The position numbers were made by a program, and so were the translations under genes. This document shows positions 47,128-61,868 of a DNA stretch of 64,000 nucleotides, in pieces (the stretch's first letter is position 1; each line of letters opens with the position of its first letter). The DNA lies in assembly GCA_013289615.1 (NCBI GenBank), contig JABCZO010000022.1, positions 1 through 64,000 of the forward strand. Direction: 5' to 3'. This DNA is from Gammaproteobacteria bacterium (lineage in GTDB: Bacteria; Pseudomonadota; Gammaproteobacteria; Steroidobacterales; Steroidobacteraceae). The notes beneath the pieces were generated by a model. That model ran no database searches. It saw only the letters and a program-made list of their open reading frames with translations, and was not told the origin of the DNA.

Positions 47128-47262
47128 CTATGGCGTCAGGCGCTTGCGGCCCTTTGCGCGCCGGCGGCTCAACACCCTGCGGCCACTCTTCGTGGCCATG
47201 CGGGCCCGAAATCCGTGCGTGCGTGCGCGTCGCACCTTGCTCGGCTGATATGTACGTTTCAT
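47128..47262 (-). CDS. rpmH: 50S ribosomal protein L34
   Basis: 44-aa highly basic ribosomal protein. The whole sequence is diagnostic: [20 protein letters not shown], then [20 protein letters not shown] and a short tail. The true start is ATG 47262, not the upstream in-frame ATG. It heads the minus-strand operon rpmH-rnpA-yidD-yidC-mnmE. Confidence 0.98.
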   Translation of the reverse strand: MKRTYQPSKVRRARTHGFRARMATKSGRRVLSRRRAKGRKRLTP

Positions 47263-47302
47263 GATTTCAAGGCCCTGAAAACTGACCGAAAAATGGCTCG
47301 GC

Positions 47303-47331
47303 AGGGTACGAGGCGCAGGCAGGCGTGTCAA
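47303..47331 (-). promoter_or_regulatory. Sigma-70-type promoter of rpmH operon
   Basis: On the minus strand a perfect -35 box TTGACA (47326-47331) is followed after 17 bases by TACCCT (47303-47308) as -10. Transcription would start near 47296, about 35 bases before the rpmH ATG. Confidence 0.65.
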
Positions 47332-47355
47332 TACGAGCCGTTTCTCGCCCGTGGC

Positions 47356-47874
47356 TTACGTCGGCCGCTGGCCGGGCGCTGTTTTGTCGGCCGGCGAGAA
47401 CACCATCAGAACCGCTGGCCCCGCTTCGGTTTCGACTATCTGCTCGCCGATGAAACCGGCTCGAACGCAGGCGCGACGGGCACGATGATTATCGCGCGCC
47501 GGATCGATCGCAACCGCCGCGGCGCCCTCGGCCAGCAGCTGCTCGGCCATCGTGCGCAGCAACGCGCTGCCGTGGCCGCGTGCAAGCATCGCCGGCTCAC
47601 CGATGAAGGCATCGATCACTTCGGCCGCATCGGGCAGCCGCGCGAGGTGCGGTTGCGGCCATGCCTTCGCAGGATAGGCCTGCAGGTACGCGAAGGCACG
47701 CCCTGCATGCTCCACAATCCATTGTCGCATCAAGGGCTCATCGAGATCTTCTCCAAGCAGAGCGATCTGTTGCGCGGGATCACCCCACCAGCGCATCACC
47801 TCTGGTGTGCGCAACCAGCCGGCAGCCAGCGGTAAGTCGGCGCGGGTGAACGGGCGGAAACGATAGCCTGACAT
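47356..47874 (-). CDS. GNAT acetyltransferase, AAC(6')-like
   Basis: 172-aa GNAT-fold acetyl-CoA-dependent acetyltransferase. The layout parallels aminoglycoside 6'-N-acetyltransferases: WLRTPEVMRWWGDP near residue 21, IDAFIGEPAMLARGHGSALL with the acetyl-CoA-binding R/Q-x-x-G-x-G/A-type turn, and IDPARDNHRARRACVRAGF. The same family includes siderophore and generic N-acetyltransferases, so drug modification is not established. It sits between rpmH and dnaA, where many gammaproteobacteria have only intergenic DNA. Confidence 0.85.
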   Translation of the reverse strand: MSGYRFRPFTRADLPLAAGWLRTPEVMRWWGDPAQQIALLGEDLDEPLMRQWIVEHAGRAFAYLQAYPAKAWPQPHLARLPDAAEVIDAFIGEPAMLARGHGSALLRTMAEQLLAEGAAAVAIDPARDNHRARRACVRAGFIGEQIVETEAGPAVLMVFSPADKTAPGQRPT

Positions 47875-47996
47875 GCTCCTGTTCCATTTCGGCAGCGGGC
47901 GGTATTTAGTTTGCAGCTGTAGGGCGTGCCGACAAATGCTACCGGCGCCCCAACGGTCGGTATAGACTTTCGACCCTTTTCCCGGGAAGCAAATCG

Positions 47997-49337
47997 TTGG
48001 AAGCGTCGCTCTGGTCGCGCTGCGTGCGTGCGCTCGAAAACGAGTTGCCCGAGCAGCAGTTCAACACCTGGGTCCGACCGCTGCAATCGCTGGAAGGCGA
48101 TGACGCGCTGCGCCTGCTTGCACCCAATCGATTCGTGGTCGACTGGGTGCGCACCAACCTGCTGGCGCGCCTGGGCGAGCTGCTGCGCGAATTCGGAATC
48201 GTGCAGCCGGCAGCGATCATCGTCGAGGTCGGATCGCGGCCGGCCGCTGCCAGCACGGTGGCGCTGAGTGCGGGTGCGACCGCCGTGCGAGCGATGAAAA
48301 ATGCGCCGCATGCGGTCGGCGTGCCGCTCAATCCAGACTTTACCTTCGACGGTTTCGTCGAGGGCAAGAGCAATCACTTTGCCAAGGCCGCGGCACTTCA
48401 GGTCGCGGGCAATCCAGGCCGCGCCTACAACCCGCTGTTCATTTATGGCGGCGTCGGCCTGGGAAAAACCCACCTGATGCACGCCATCGGCCACCTGATC
48501 AGGCAACGCGACAAGGACGCGCGGGTGGCGTACGTGCATTCCGAGCGCTTCGTCAGCGACATGGTTCGGGCGCTGCAGCACAACCGCATCAACGATTTCA
48601 AAACCGCGTACCGCTCCCTGCATGCGCTGCTGATCGACGACATCCAGTTCTTCGCCGGCAAGGAGCATTCGCAGGAGGAGTTTTTCCATACCTTCAATGC
48701 GCTGCTCGAGGGGCAGCACCAGGTGATCCTGACCTGTGATCGTTATCCGCGCGAGGTGGATGGCCTGGAAGAGCGGCTGAAATCGCGCTTCGGCTGGGGT
48801 TTGACCGTGGCGATCGAGCCGCCGGAGCTGGAGACCTCAGTGGCGATCCTGATCGGCAAGGCGCAGGCGGCCGGCGTCGAGCTGCCCGAGGAAGTTGCAT
48901 TCTTCATCGCTAAGCGCATTCGCTCCAACGTGCGCGAGCTGGAGGGCGCGTTGCGGCGCGTGATTGCGAATTCCCGCTTCACCGGCCATGCGATCACGCT
49001 GGATTTCACCAAAGAAGCGCTCAAGGACCTGCTGTCGATGCAGGCGCGGCTGATCACGGTCGAGAACATCCAGAAGACCGTAGCCGACTACTACAAGGTG
49101 CGTGTCGCGGATCTGCTATCCAAGCGCCGTAGCCGTTCGGTGGCGCGCCCGCGCCAGGTGGCAATGGCGCTGGCGAAGGAACTCACCAGTCACAGCTTGC
49201 CGGAGATCGGCGATGCCTTTGGCGGTCGCGATCACACCACGGTGATGCACGCCTGCAAGCGAATCAAGGATCTGCGCGATATCGAGCAGCATATCCAGGA
49301 AGATTACACAAACCTGTTGAGAACCCTGACTGGATGA
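47997..49337 (+). CDS. dnaA: Chromosomal replication initiator DnaA
   Basis: 446-aa AAA+ ATPase that binds DnaA boxes and opens oriC. Domain I (residues 1-80: [21 protein letters not shown]), a short linker, the ATPase with Walker [17 protein letters not shown] and Walker [13 protein letters not shown], and domain IV with the DnaA signature [19 protein letters not shown]. The start is a TTG at 47997 preceded by GGGAAG. TATAGA at 47961-47966 could be its -10 box. Followed by the origin-like intergenic region and dnaN. Confidence 0.97.
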   Translation: MEASLWSRCVRALENELPEQQFNTWVRPLQSLEGDDALRLLAPNRFVVDWVRTNLLARLGELLREFGIVQPAAIIVEVGSRPAAASTVALSAGATAVRAMKNAPHAVGVPLNPDFTFDGFVEGKSNHFAKAAALQVAGNPGRAYNPLFIYGGVGLGKTHLMHAIGHLIRQRDKDARVAYVHSERFVSDMVRALQHNRINDFKTAYRSLHALLIDDIQFFAGKEHSQEEFFHTFNALLEGQHQVILTCDRYPREVDGLEERLKSRFGWGLTVAIEPPELETSVAILIGKAQAAGVELPEEVAFFIAKRIRSNVRELEGALRRVIANSRFTGHAITLDFTKEALKDLLSMQARLITVENIQKTVADYYKVRVADLLSKRRSRSVARPRQVAMALAKELTSHSLPEIGDAFGGRDHTTVMHACKRIKDLRDIEQHIQEDYTNLLRTLTG

Positions 49338-49554
49338 GGTGAGTTTCCTGTTGAGAAAATTGTGGATAAGGTTACCCACAGTCCGCACACAGGCAGCCGT
49401 GGCAGTTGTTAGAGTCATGAGCGATGAGCAAAGGCTTGCGTCGGGCGCGAATGCAGCGCGTCTGGCTGCTTTTCGCAATGTTCACAGGCTTAATATCTAT
49501 CATTGATCTTCATCTAAGAAAGAATACTTAAGAGACCAAAGGACATATCCGCAC
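49338..49554. other. Candidate oriC (dnaA-dnaN intergenic region)
   Basis: 217 bp containing a perfect DnaA box TGTGGATAA (49361-49369, minus orientation of TTATCCACA) and, two bases on, a one-mismatch box TTACCCACA (49372-49380) in the opposite orientation, then an AT-rich block at about 49489-49532 suited to unwinding. Only two clear boxes are seen, fewer than in many origins, so further weak sites or a second box cluster may exist. The neighbours dnaA, dnaN, recF and gyrB and nearby parS sites support origin location. Confidence 0.65.
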
Positions 49555-50652
49555 ATGAAAGTCTCCGCCACGCGCGAACATCTGCTCGAGGCCCTGCAGA
49601 GCGTCATCGGTGTAGTCGAACGAAGGCAGACGATGCCGATCCTGTCGAACGTCCTGCTCGGAGCACGCGACAACCGGTTGCGCGTCACCGGAACCGACCT
49701 GGAGGTCGAGCTGGTGGCGGCGGCAGAAGTGAGCGTGCAGCAGGCCGGCGATATCACGGTGCCAGGTCGCAAGCTGCTCGACATCGTGCGTACGCTTCCC
49801 GAGAAGACCAACGTCACGCTTATGCGCGAAGGTGAAAAGGTCGTGCTGCGCGGCGGCCGCAGCCGCTTCTCGCTCTCGAGTCTGCCGGCAAGCGAGTTTC
49901 CGGTGATCGAGGACATCAGTGCGCAGCACACGCTGCAGATACGCGCGCACGACTGCCGCCGTCTGATCGACAAGACGCACTTCGCGATGGCGCAGCAGGA
50001 CGTGCGTTACTACCTGAACGGCACACTGCTGGAGACCGACGGCAAGGCGCTGCGCGCGGTGGCAACCGACGGGCATCGGCTGTCCTGGTGCGAGGTGGAG
50101 CTCAACGGCAAGGCACGCGAACTGCAACAGATCATCCTGCCACGCAAGGGCGTGCTGGAACTGCAGCGCCTGCTCGATGGCGAAGGGGATATCGAGATTG
50201 CAATCGGTTCTAATCACATTCGCGTCCAGATCGGCGACGTTCGCTTCACATCTAAGCTAATTGACGGCAAGTTCCCTGAATATGGCCGTGTCATCCCGGC
50301 CCTGCCGCCGCGCATCATGACGGCGCCGCGCGAGGCCATGCGCGCGACACTGCAGCGCACCTCGATCCTGTCGAACGAGAAATACCGCGGCGTACGGCTG
50401 ACCTTTGCGCCGGGCCTGTTGACGGTTCAGGCGCACAACCCTGAACAGGAGGAAGCCGAAGACCAGCTCGAAGTCGGTTTTGACGGCGAGGAGATCGAGA
50501 TCGGCTTCAATGTCAGCTACCTGCTCGACGCGCTGGCGGCAATCGACGCCGACACCGTCGAGGTCGGATTGACCGACGCGAACAGCAGCTGCCTGATCCG
50601 AAAGCCCGGTGATGCCACCGTCAAGTACGTCGTCATGCCGATGCGGCTCTAG
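49555..50652 (+). CDS. dnaN: DNA polymerase III beta subunit (sliding clamp)
   Basis: 365-aa ring-forming clamp subunit that tethers polymerase III to DNA. Three clamp domains are seen; MKVSATREHLLEALQSVIGV opens domain 1, EDISAQHTLQIRAHDCRRLI domain 2, and EYGRVIPALPPRIMTAPREA domain 3, ending with the hydrophobic-pocket C-terminus KYVVMPMRL. Length and position after dnaA are standard. recF follows 15 bp later. Confidence 0.98.
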   Translation: MKVSATREHLLEALQSVIGVVERRQTMPILSNVLLGARDNRLRVTGTDLEVELVAAAEVSVQQAGDITVPGRKLLDIVRTLPEKTNVTLMREGEKVVLRGGRSRFSLSSLPASEFPVIEDISAQHTLQIRAHDCRRLIDKTHFAMAQQDVRYYLNGTLLETDGKALRAVATDGHRLSWCEVELNGKARELQQIILPRKGVLELQRLLDGEGDIEIAIGSNHIRVQIGDVRFTSKLIDGKFPEYGRVIPALPPRIMTAPREAMRATLQRTSILSNEKYRGVRLTFAPGLLTVQAHNPEQEEAEDQLEVGFDGEEIEIGFNVSYLLDALAAIDADTVEVGLTDANSSCLIRKPGDATVKYVVMPMRL

Positions 50653-50667
50653 GCCGCCATGCCGTAG

Positions 50668-55888
<5,221 letters not shown>

Positions 55889-56182
55889 GGGCGCCGCAGG
55901 CGTCCTATCGAGCTGTACCTGATGGCGCTGGAAGCCAACTGCACCCCAGAGGAGGTGCATCGTGCGCTGATGCGATGTCTGGCAACCCAGGGACAATCCG
56001 CGGCCGTAGCGGCAGCTTTTTTGCGCTGCCGCGCCATGCTGTCACGTCATTTTGGTACCGTGCCGTCGCCGCTGACTGAACAGATTTACCACGACGCCTG
56101 TTCCAGGGCGCCGGGCTCGAGCGTGCGCGGCGCGCCGCGCCGCACCATCGGCGGCGCGCCGGCGTGCGCGGCGCTGCAGTAG
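55889..56182 (+). pseudogene. Remnant of a BTAD-domain transcriptional regulator
   Basis: An open frame continuing in phase after the gyrB stop codon encodes RRPIELYLMALEANCTPEEV, then HRALMRCLATQGQSAAVAAA and CRAMLSRHFGTVPSPLTEQI. This matches the C-terminal helices of bacterial transcriptional activator (BTAD) domains of SARP/AfsR-type regulators. No DNA-binding or N-terminal part is present and there is no ribosome site before the ATG at 55922, so it reads as the leftover 3' end of a lost regulator gene. An 86-aa free-standing protein from 55922 remains possible. Confidence 0.6.
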
Positions 56183-56253
56183 ATCTGCATCTGGCAGTGC
56201 TTTAGAGTCTGCGCCCCCGGCGCCGATCAACAGTAGCTATCAGGGAGAGATGT

Positions 56254-56736
56254 ATGTCGCGAATGATTCGAACCACGGTGCTGTTGGCAGGTTTGCTGCT
56301 TGCCGCGGCGAGCTTCGCCGAGGCCCCGGCCGGCGCACCCGCCGGCGCCACCGGCCTGTGCAAGGACGGCAGCTATTGGACCAACCCGACCAAGCAGGGC
56401 GCCTGTCACGGCCACAAGGGTATACAGACCTGGTACGGGGCCGCCGATGCCGGAACCGCCGCCGCTGCCCCGGCCCCGGCTGCTGCACCGGCGCCCGCGG
56501 CGCCTGCCGCGATGCCAAAGAGCGCGTCCGCACCACCGGCCAAGGCCAGCTATACGCCGCCGGCTACCGCGGCTGCCGGCGGTGGTCCAGGCATGGTGTG
56601 GGTCAACAGCAGCAGCAAGGTCTACCACTGCCCAGCCGATCGCTGGTATGGCAAGACCAAGAGCGGTGCCTACATGTCGGAGGCCGACGCGAAGGCGCAG
56701 GGGAATCGTCCCGATCACGGCAAAGCCTGTCAGTAA
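56254..56736 (+). CDS. Exported protein with DUF3761-type domains
   Basis: 160-aa periplasmic protein. The signal peptide is TTVLLAGLLLAAASFAEAPA; the first domain, GATGLCKDGSYWTNPTKQGA and CHGHKGIQTWYG, is the DUF3761 pattern with its two cysteines. An Ala/Pro-rich linker leads to a second module GMVWVNSSSKVYHCPADRWY, then GKTKSGAYMSEADAKAQ and a final cysteine. The second module occurs in many small exported proteins of proteobacteria. Function unknown. Strong GGGAGAG ribosome site; RidA gene follows 11 bp later. Confidence 0.85.
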   Translation: MSRMIRTTVLLAGLLLAAASFAEAPAGAPAGATGLCKDGSYWTNPTKQGACHGHKGIQTWYGAADAGTAAAAPAPAAAPAPAAPAAMPKSASAPPAKASYTPPATAAAGGGPGMVWVNSSSKVYHCPADRWYGKTKSGAYMSEADAKAQGNRPDHGKACQ

Positions 56737-56747
56737 AGCGGTGCCTT

Positions 56748-57131
56748 ATGCCACGACAGGCAACCAATAGCCCTCACCTGGCAACGCCGGTCGGGCCGTT
56801 CTCTCACGCCGTGGATGCCGGCCAACTGGTATTCCTGTCCGGCCAGGTCGCGCAGGACCCGGTGACCGGAAAGCTGCCAGCGGGCGCGGTCCGACAGCAG
56901 ACGCAACAGATATTCGTGAACATCGGCCTACTGCTCAAGGATCTTGGACTGACACTGGACCAGGTCGTGAAGGTCAATGTTTATCTGACCTCGATGAGCA
57001 ATTTCGCGGAAATGAACGCGGTCTACGGCGAACACTTCGGCCAGCCGTATCCGGCGCGCACCACGGTCGCGGTCAGCGAACTGCCGCTGGGCGCGATGGT
57101 CGAGATGGAAATGGTGGTCAAGAGAGGGTAG
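56748..57131 (+). CDS. RidA/YjgF-family protein
   Basis: 127-aa trimeric chorismate-mutase-like fold protein. RidA proteins hydrolyse reactive 2-aminoacrylate and other enamine/imine intermediates released by PLP enzymes. The sequence shows GPFSHAVDAGQLVFLSGQVA, KVNVYLTSMSNFAEMNAVY and PARTTVAVSELPLGAMVEME with the catalytic-pocket arginine in PARTT. It is a variant subgroup (VSELPLGAMVEMEMVVKRG) close to RidA itself. ATG 56748 just after the DUF3761 gene. Confidence 0.93.
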   Translation: MPRQATNSPHLATPVGPFSHAVDAGQLVFLSGQVAQDPVTGKLPAGAVRQQTQQIFVNIGLLLKDLGLTLDQVVKVNVYLTSMSNFAEMNAVYGEHFGQPYPARTTVAVSELPLGAMVEMEMVVKRG

Positions 57132-57205
57132 CAGCGCCGCTGCCAACCTGGTGACCGCCTCGCGATAGCGGGCGATGGCAACCAGAGCGGCAGAGGAGAC
57201 GATGG

Positions 57206-57913
57206 ATGATCGATTTATATTTCTGGCCGACGCCCAATGGACTGAAGCTCAAGCTGTTTCTGGAGGAAGCCGGAGTGCCGTATCGGGCGATCCCGCTGGA
57301 CATCGGCAAGGGCGAGCAGCACCGGCCGGAATTTCTCAAGATCTCGCCAAATAACCGGATCCCGGCGCTGGTCGACCACGATCCGCCGGACGGCGGGGCG
57401 CCGCTGTCGCTGTTCGAGTCCGGTGCGATGCTGCTGTACCTCGCCGACAAGAGCGGCAAGTTCATTCCCGCCGATGTGCGCGCACGCGCCGATGTGCTGC
57501 AGTGGCTGTTCTGGCAGGTCGGCGGCCTGGGGCCGATGGCCGGGCAGAATGGCCACTTCAGGGTGTATGCGCCGACCGAGCTGCCGTATGCGATCGATCG
57601 CTACACCAAAGAGGTGCATCGGCTCTACGGCGTGATGGACCGGCGCCTCGCGGACCGGGGATTTCTTGCCGGCGGATATTCAATCGCCGACATGGCCTGC
57701 TACCCGTGGATCGTCCCGCATCAATCACAGGGCCAGGACCTGAACGAGTTCCCGAACCTGAAACGCTGGTTCGAAGTCATTGCCGCGCGTCCCGCCACCA
57801 TCCGTAGCTACGAGGGCGTTGACCCGCCGTACCAGCGCGACCGCACGCAGATCACCGACGAGGAGCGCAAGCACCTGTTCGGCCAGACCGGCAGCGCCGC
57901 GACAGCCAAGTGA
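57206..57913 (+). CDS. Glutathione S-transferase, YfcG/Nu-like
   Basis: 235-aa thioredoxin-fold GST with disulfide-bond reductase relatives (YfcG). MIDLYFWPTPNGLKLKLFLE opens the N-terminal domain with the Thr/Asn that binds glutathione; PNNRIPALVDHD is the cis-proline loop and LFESGAMLLYLADK follows. The C-terminal half has FWQVGGLGPMAGQNGHFRVY and SIADMACYPWIVPH, both typical of the YfcG group. GAGGAGA ribosome site precedes the ATG. The gene ends 12 bases before the long inverted repeat. Confidence 0.92.
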   Translation: MIDLYFWPTPNGLKLKLFLEEAGVPYRAIPLDIGKGEQHRPEFLKISPNNRIPALVDHDPPDGGAPLSLFESGAMLLYLADKSGKFIPADVRARADVLQWLFWQVGGLGPMAGQNGHFRVYAPTELPYAIDRYTKEVHRLYGVMDRRLADRGFLAGGYSIADMACYPWIVPHQSQGQDLNEFPNLKRWFEVIAARPATIRSYEGVDPPYQRDRTQITDEERKHLFGQTGSAATAK

Positions 57914-57925
57914 TGAAATGCACCG

Positions 57926-57995
57926 CACAGAGTTATTGAGGCATGTAGAGAATTTTTATAATAAAAAATTCTCTACATGCCTCAATAACTCTGTG
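57926..57995. repeat. Perfect 32-bp inverted repeat (70-nt AT-rich hairpin)
   Basis: Arms at 57926-57957 and 57964-57995 are exact reverse complements around the 6-base loop ATAATA. Composition is strongly AT-rich against the GC-rich genome. It lies in the 84-bp gap between two convergent genes, ending two bases before the plsC stop codon. It may be a bidirectional terminator, but it is far longer than usual and has no GC clamp. An insertion of a small palindromic element, or a fold-back assembly join, are alternatives. Confidence 0.92.
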
Positions 57996-57997
57996 TG

Positions 57998-58759
57998 TTA
58001 CGTGTCGTCCCGGTGCTCTTGCGGCGCTGCCGGTCTGGCCGGATGAGTGGAGTGCGCTTCTATCCATGACTGCGCTTCGGCATTGACGTCGCGCGGATTG
58101 CGGCCGGCCGCCGCGATCGGGGCGCCGATGATGACGCGGATGGTGCCGGGCTGTTTCAGCAGGCCGCGCCGTGGCCAGTAGTAACCGGAGTCGTGGGCCA
58201 CCGGGACGATCAGCCGGCCGGTCTCGGCGGCCAGCAGCGCGCCGCTGATGCCGTACTTGCGCGTCTCGCCCGGCGGCATGCGCGTGCCCTCCGGAAAGAT
58301 CACGATCCATTTGCCCTCGGCCAGCCGCGCCTTGCCCTGCTCGATCACGCCGCGCACCGCGCCGTGGGCGGCGTCACGATCTACCGCAATCGCGCGCAAT
58401 TGCTGAATGCCCCAGCCGACGAATGGAATCCAGATCAGTTCGCGCTTGAGCACCCACACGTGCGGCGGCAGCAGCAATGCCTGCGCGACCGTTTCCCAGC
58501 TGGAGGAATGTTTCATCAGCGCGATGTGGTTGCCGGGCGGCAGCCGCTCGCGACCCTCGACCTGGTAGTCGAGCCGGCAGGTCCAGCGCAGCACGAAAAG
58601 AATCACCCGCGCCCACACGCGCGCCAGTGCGAAGCGGCCGCGGAACGGCAGGAACAGGCAGGCAACGACGAAAAAGATCGCGTAGAAAAAGGTCCACAGC
58701 AAAAAAAACGCCGTGAACCCCAGCGAACCGATGAACTGCAGCGGTTCGATCGTGCTCAC
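57998..58759 (-). CDS. plsC: 1-acyl-sn-glycerol-3-phosphate acyltransferase-like protein
   Basis: 253-aa membrane acyltransferase of the PlsC family, which makes phosphatidate from lysophosphatidate. After an N-terminal hydrophobic segment (FTAFFLLWTFFYAIFFVVAC) comes motif I as KHSSSWET, where the usual HxxxxD has Glu, then LKRELIWIPFVGWG and motif III FPEGTR with VVA-like VPVAHDSGYYW. The Glu substitution is common in this subgroup. GTG start overlapping the glyS stop (GTGA) gives coupling within glyQ-glyS-plsC. Function as AGPAT is likely, not proven. Confidence 0.88.
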   Translation of the reverse strand: MSTIEPLQFIGSLGFTAFFLLWTFFYAIFFVVACLFLPFRGRFALARVWARVILFVLRWTCRLDYQVEGRERLPPGNHIALMKHSSSWETVAQALLLPPHVWVLKRELIWIPFVGWGIQQLRAIAVDRDAAHGAVRGVIEQGKARLAEGKWIVIFPEGTRMPPGETRKYGISGALLAAETGRLIVPVAHDSGYYWPRRGLLKQPGTIRVIIGAPIAAAGRNPRDVNAEAQSWIEAHSTHPARPAAPQEHRDDT

Positions 58760-60894
58760 CCCGGCAGGCGCGACAGGTCGGCGATCCCGCAGAACAGCGC
58801 ACGCAACTCGGCCAGCAGCGCCAGACGATTGTTGCGCAGCGCCGGATCCGCATCGTTGACCAGCACCCGATCGAAAAATGCATCGACCGGCGGCTTAAGT
58901 TCCGCAAGCAGGTCGAGCGCGCGCGCGTAGTCGCGTGCATTCACCGCCGCCACGACCTGTTCCCGCAGTGCCAGCAGCGCCTGGCGCAGCTCGCGCTCGG
59001 CGTCCTCGCGCAGCAGCGCATCGTCGAGTGCCGGCGCCGATTCCGCTGCCGCGCTCGCGGCTGCCGATTTGCGCAGGATATTGGCGATGCGCTTGTTGGC
59101 CGCGGCCAGGCTCGCCCCTTCCGGCCGCGCCACGAAAGCGACCAGGGCGCGCAGCCGCGCATCGAAATCCAGCAGCGAGTCCGGGCGGGTCGCGAGCACC
59201 GCGTCGAACATCTCGGTGCTGATGCCGTTGTCGGCCGCGCGCTCCAGATACTGCGCGCGGGCGCGCTCCATCACGAAACCGTAGATAGTCGCCGCGACCA
59301 GCCCGGCCTCGGTGTCGATGCCGGCGATCGGCTGCAGCCGCACCGCGCGCTCGATCAGCTCGACCAGGTTCAGATCCAGGCGATGCTCGAGCACAATGCG
59401 CAGCACGCCGATGGCCGCGCGCCGCAGCCCGAACGGGTCGCTGTTGCCGCTGGGTTTCTGGCCGCTGGCAAAAATGCCGGCCAGCGTGTCGAGCTTGTCG
59501 CCGAGCGCGACCGCGTCGCCGACGCTCGAAGCGGGCAGGGCATCACCGGCGCCGCGTGGCAGATAGTGGTCGCCGATCGCCTCGGCGACCCGAGCCGCTT
59601 CGCCATCGGCCAGCGCGTAGTGGCGACCCATGATGCCCTGCAGTTCGGGGAATTCGCCGACCATCGCCGTCAGCAGGTCGCATTTGGCCAGCTGCGCCGC
59701 GCGCGTGGTATCGGCGTCATCGGCGCCGATCTGCTCGGCAATGACGGCGGCGAGCACCGCGATTCGGTCGGTGCGTGCGCCGAGCGAGCCGAGCTTATCG
59801 TGGAACGTCACCGCATCGAGGCCGGCGCGGCGAGCGGCCAGCGGCTGCCTGCGATCCTGCTCCCAGAAAAAGGCCGCATCCGCCAGTCGCGGTCGCACCA
59901 CGCGTTCGTTGCCGGAGCGCACCACGTCCGGATCAAGGCTGTCGATATTGCTGATGGTGATGAAACCGGGCAGCAGGCCGGCATCGTTCTCGAGCGCGAA
60001 ATAGCGCTGATGCTCCTGCAGCGTCGAGATCAGAACCTCGCGCGGCAGCGAAAGAAATCGTTGCTCGAATTGCCCCGCCAGTGCCACCGGCCATTCCACC
60101 AGCGCGGTGACTTCATCCAGCAGCGCATCAGTGATGATCGCGCGCCCGGCAAGGCCTGCCGCCAGCCGCTCGACCTGCTCTCGTATGCTCGAGCGGCGCG
60201 CCGCAAAAGCGGCGACCACCTTGCCGCGCGTCAGCAACGTTTTGGCGTAGACGGCGGGCGAAGCGATGCGCAGCGCTCTGTTCGCTGCCATGAAGCGGTG
60301 ACCGTAGCTCACCGCGCCGGACTCGACGCCGAGCACCGATGCCGGCACCACTTCGCGCCCGTACAGTATCAGCAGCCAGTGCACCGGCCTCACAAACTGC
60401 ACGTCGCCTGACCCCCAGCGCATGCGCTTACCGGTCGGCAGGGCGTCCAGGCTCTGCTGCAGCACTGCCGGCAGCAGCGTCATGGTCGCCGCACCACGCT
60501 TCAAGCCCTCGAAATACAGGTATTCGCTGCCCTTCACATCGCGTTCACGTCCGAGCGCTTCCAGCGCCACCCCGCAGCTGTGCGCGAACGCGGTGGCGGC
60601 GCGGGTGGGCGCACCGGCGGCGTCGAAACTGGCGCTGAGCGGTGGGCCGCGGCGCTTGATAAGCTGATCGGGCGGTCGGCTGGCGAGCCGGCGGATATGG
60701 ACCGCGAGCCGGCGCGGGGTGGCAAACGACTCCATCGCTGCAACCGCCAGCCCGGCCTGCGTCAGGCGTGTGCGCAGGCCTTCGGCCAAGGCCAGTTCGA
60801 GCGTGCGCAGCGCCCTGGGCGGCAACTCCTCGGTGCCCAGCTCGATCAGCAGATCGCGCCGCTCGATGCGCGCGGCCGCCGCGGACTCACTCAT
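58756..60894 (-). CDS. glyS: Glycyl-tRNA synthetase beta subunit
   Basis: 712-aa tRNA-binding and editing-like subunit of the alpha2beta2 glycyl-tRNA synthetase. The beginning [20 protein letters not shown] is diagnostic; [39 protein letters not shown] and [19 protein letters not shown] follow, with an anticodon-binding C-terminus ([20 protein letters not shown]). Length is slightly above E. coli's 689. ATG overlaps the glyQ stop (ATGA). Confidence 0.97.
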   Translation of the reverse strand: MSESAAAARIERRDLLIELGTEELPPRALRTLELALAEGLRTRLTQAGLAVAAMESFATPRRLAVHIRRLASRPPDQLIKRRGPPLSASFDAAGAPTRAATAFAHSCGVALEALGRERDVKGSEYLYFEGLKRGAATMTLLPAVLQQSLDALPTGKRMRWGSGDVQFVRPVHWLLILYGREVVPASVLGVESGAVSYGHRFMAANRALRIASPAVYAKTLLTRGKVVAAFAARRSSIREQVERLAAGLAGRAIITDALLDEVTALVEWPVALAGQFEQRFLSLPREVLISTLQEHQRYFALENDAGLLPGFITISNIDSLDPDVVRSGNERVVRPRLADAAFFWEQDRRQPLAARRAGLDAVTFHDKLGSLGARTDRIAVLAAVIAEQIGADDADTTRAAQLAKCDLLTAMVGEFPELQGIMGRHYALADGEAARVAEAIGDHYLPRGAGDALPASSVGDAVALGDKLDTLAGIFASGQKPSGNSDPFGLRRAAIGVLRIVLEHRLDLNLVELIERAVRLQPIAGIDTEAGLVAATIYGFVMERARAQYLERAADNGISTEMFDAVLATRPDSLLDFDARLRALVAFVARPEGASLAAANKRIANILRKSAAASAAAESAPALDDALLREDAERELRQALLALREQVVAAVNARDYARALDLLAELKPPVDAFFDRVLVNDADPALRNNRLALLAELRALFCGIADLSRLPG

Positions 60895-61868
60895 GCCCGC
60901 GCCTCGTCCACCGCCAGCGCGCCTTCAAGACTTGCGGCGACCGAGGCCGATGCGCCGGCACCGCGCAGCATCGGGAAACCGAGCGCTTCGCGGCTGGCGT
61001 AGTAAGCCTGCGCGATGCTTCGAGCCAGCGTGCGCACCCGCAGGATGAAACGCGCGCGCTCGGTTACCGAGATGGCGCGGCGCGCATCCAGCAGGTTGAA
61101 GATGTGCGACGCCTTGAGCGCCTGCTCATAGGCCGGCAGCGCCAGTTTCGCCGCCAGCAGCTCGTTGCAGGCCTGTTCGTGCTCGTCAAAATGTCGCAGC
61201 AGCATCGGAACATTGGCGTAATCAAAATTGTACTTCGACTGCTCGATCTCGTTCTGAAGGAACACATCGCCATAGCTCACCCGTCCCTGCGGCCCTTCGG
61301 ACCAGAGCAGGTCGAAGATGCTCTCGACGTCTTGCAGGTACATGGCCAGGCGCTCCAGTCCGTAGGTGATCTCGCCGCTGACCGGCCGGCATTCGAGCCC
61401 GCCGACCTGCTGGAAGTAGGTGAACTGGCTGATCTCCATGCCATTGAGCCAGACTTCCCAGCCCAGTCCCCAGGCCCCGAGTGTCGGCGACTCCCAGTTG
61501 TCCTCGACGAAGCGCACATCGTGCACCCGCAGGTCGAAGCCCAGCGCCCGCAGGCTGTCGAGGTACAGCTCGAGGAAGTCGCGGGGCGACGGCTTGATCA
61601 GCACCTGGAACTGGTAATAGTGCTGCACCCGGAATGGATTCTGGCCATAGCGACCATCGGTGGGTCGGCGCGAGGGCTGCACGTAGGCGGCACTCCAGGG
61701 CTCCGGACCGATGCAGCGCAGGAAAGTCGCCGTATGGAAGGTGCCGGCTCCGACTTCCATGTCATATGGCTGCAGGATCACGCAGCCTCGCTCAGACCAG
61801 TAGTGCTGCAGCGTGAAGACAAGGTCCTGAAAAGTGCGGGGCTTGGTGCCGATCTTCGTGGTTTTCAT
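60891..61868 (-). CDS. glyQ: Glycyl-tRNA synthetase alpha subunit
   Basis: 325-aa class II catalytic subunit charging tRNA-Gly. The start [20 protein letters not shown] and the motifs [37 protein letters not shown] and [20 protein letters not shown] are unmistakable. ATG 61868 ([13 protein letters not shown]) is the real start; upstream in-frame sequence lies under the glnA promoter region. First gene of glyQ-glyS-plsC, divergent from glnA. Confidence 0.97.
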   Translation of the reverse strand: MKTTKIGTKPRTFQDLVFTLQHYWSERGCVILQPYDMEVGAGTFHTATFLRCIGPEPWSAAYVQPSRRPTDGRYGQNPFRVQHYYQFQVLIKPSPRDFLELYLDSLRALGFDLRVHDVRFVEDNWESPTLGAWGLGWEVWLNGMEISQFTYFQQVGGLECRPVSGEITYGLERLAMYLQDVESIFDLLWSEGPQGRVSYGDVFLQNEIEQSKYNFDYANVPMLLRHFDEHEQACNELLAAKLALPAYEQALKASHIFNLLDARRAISVTERARFILRVRTLARSIAQAYYASREALGFPMLRGAGASASVAASLEGALAVDEARA

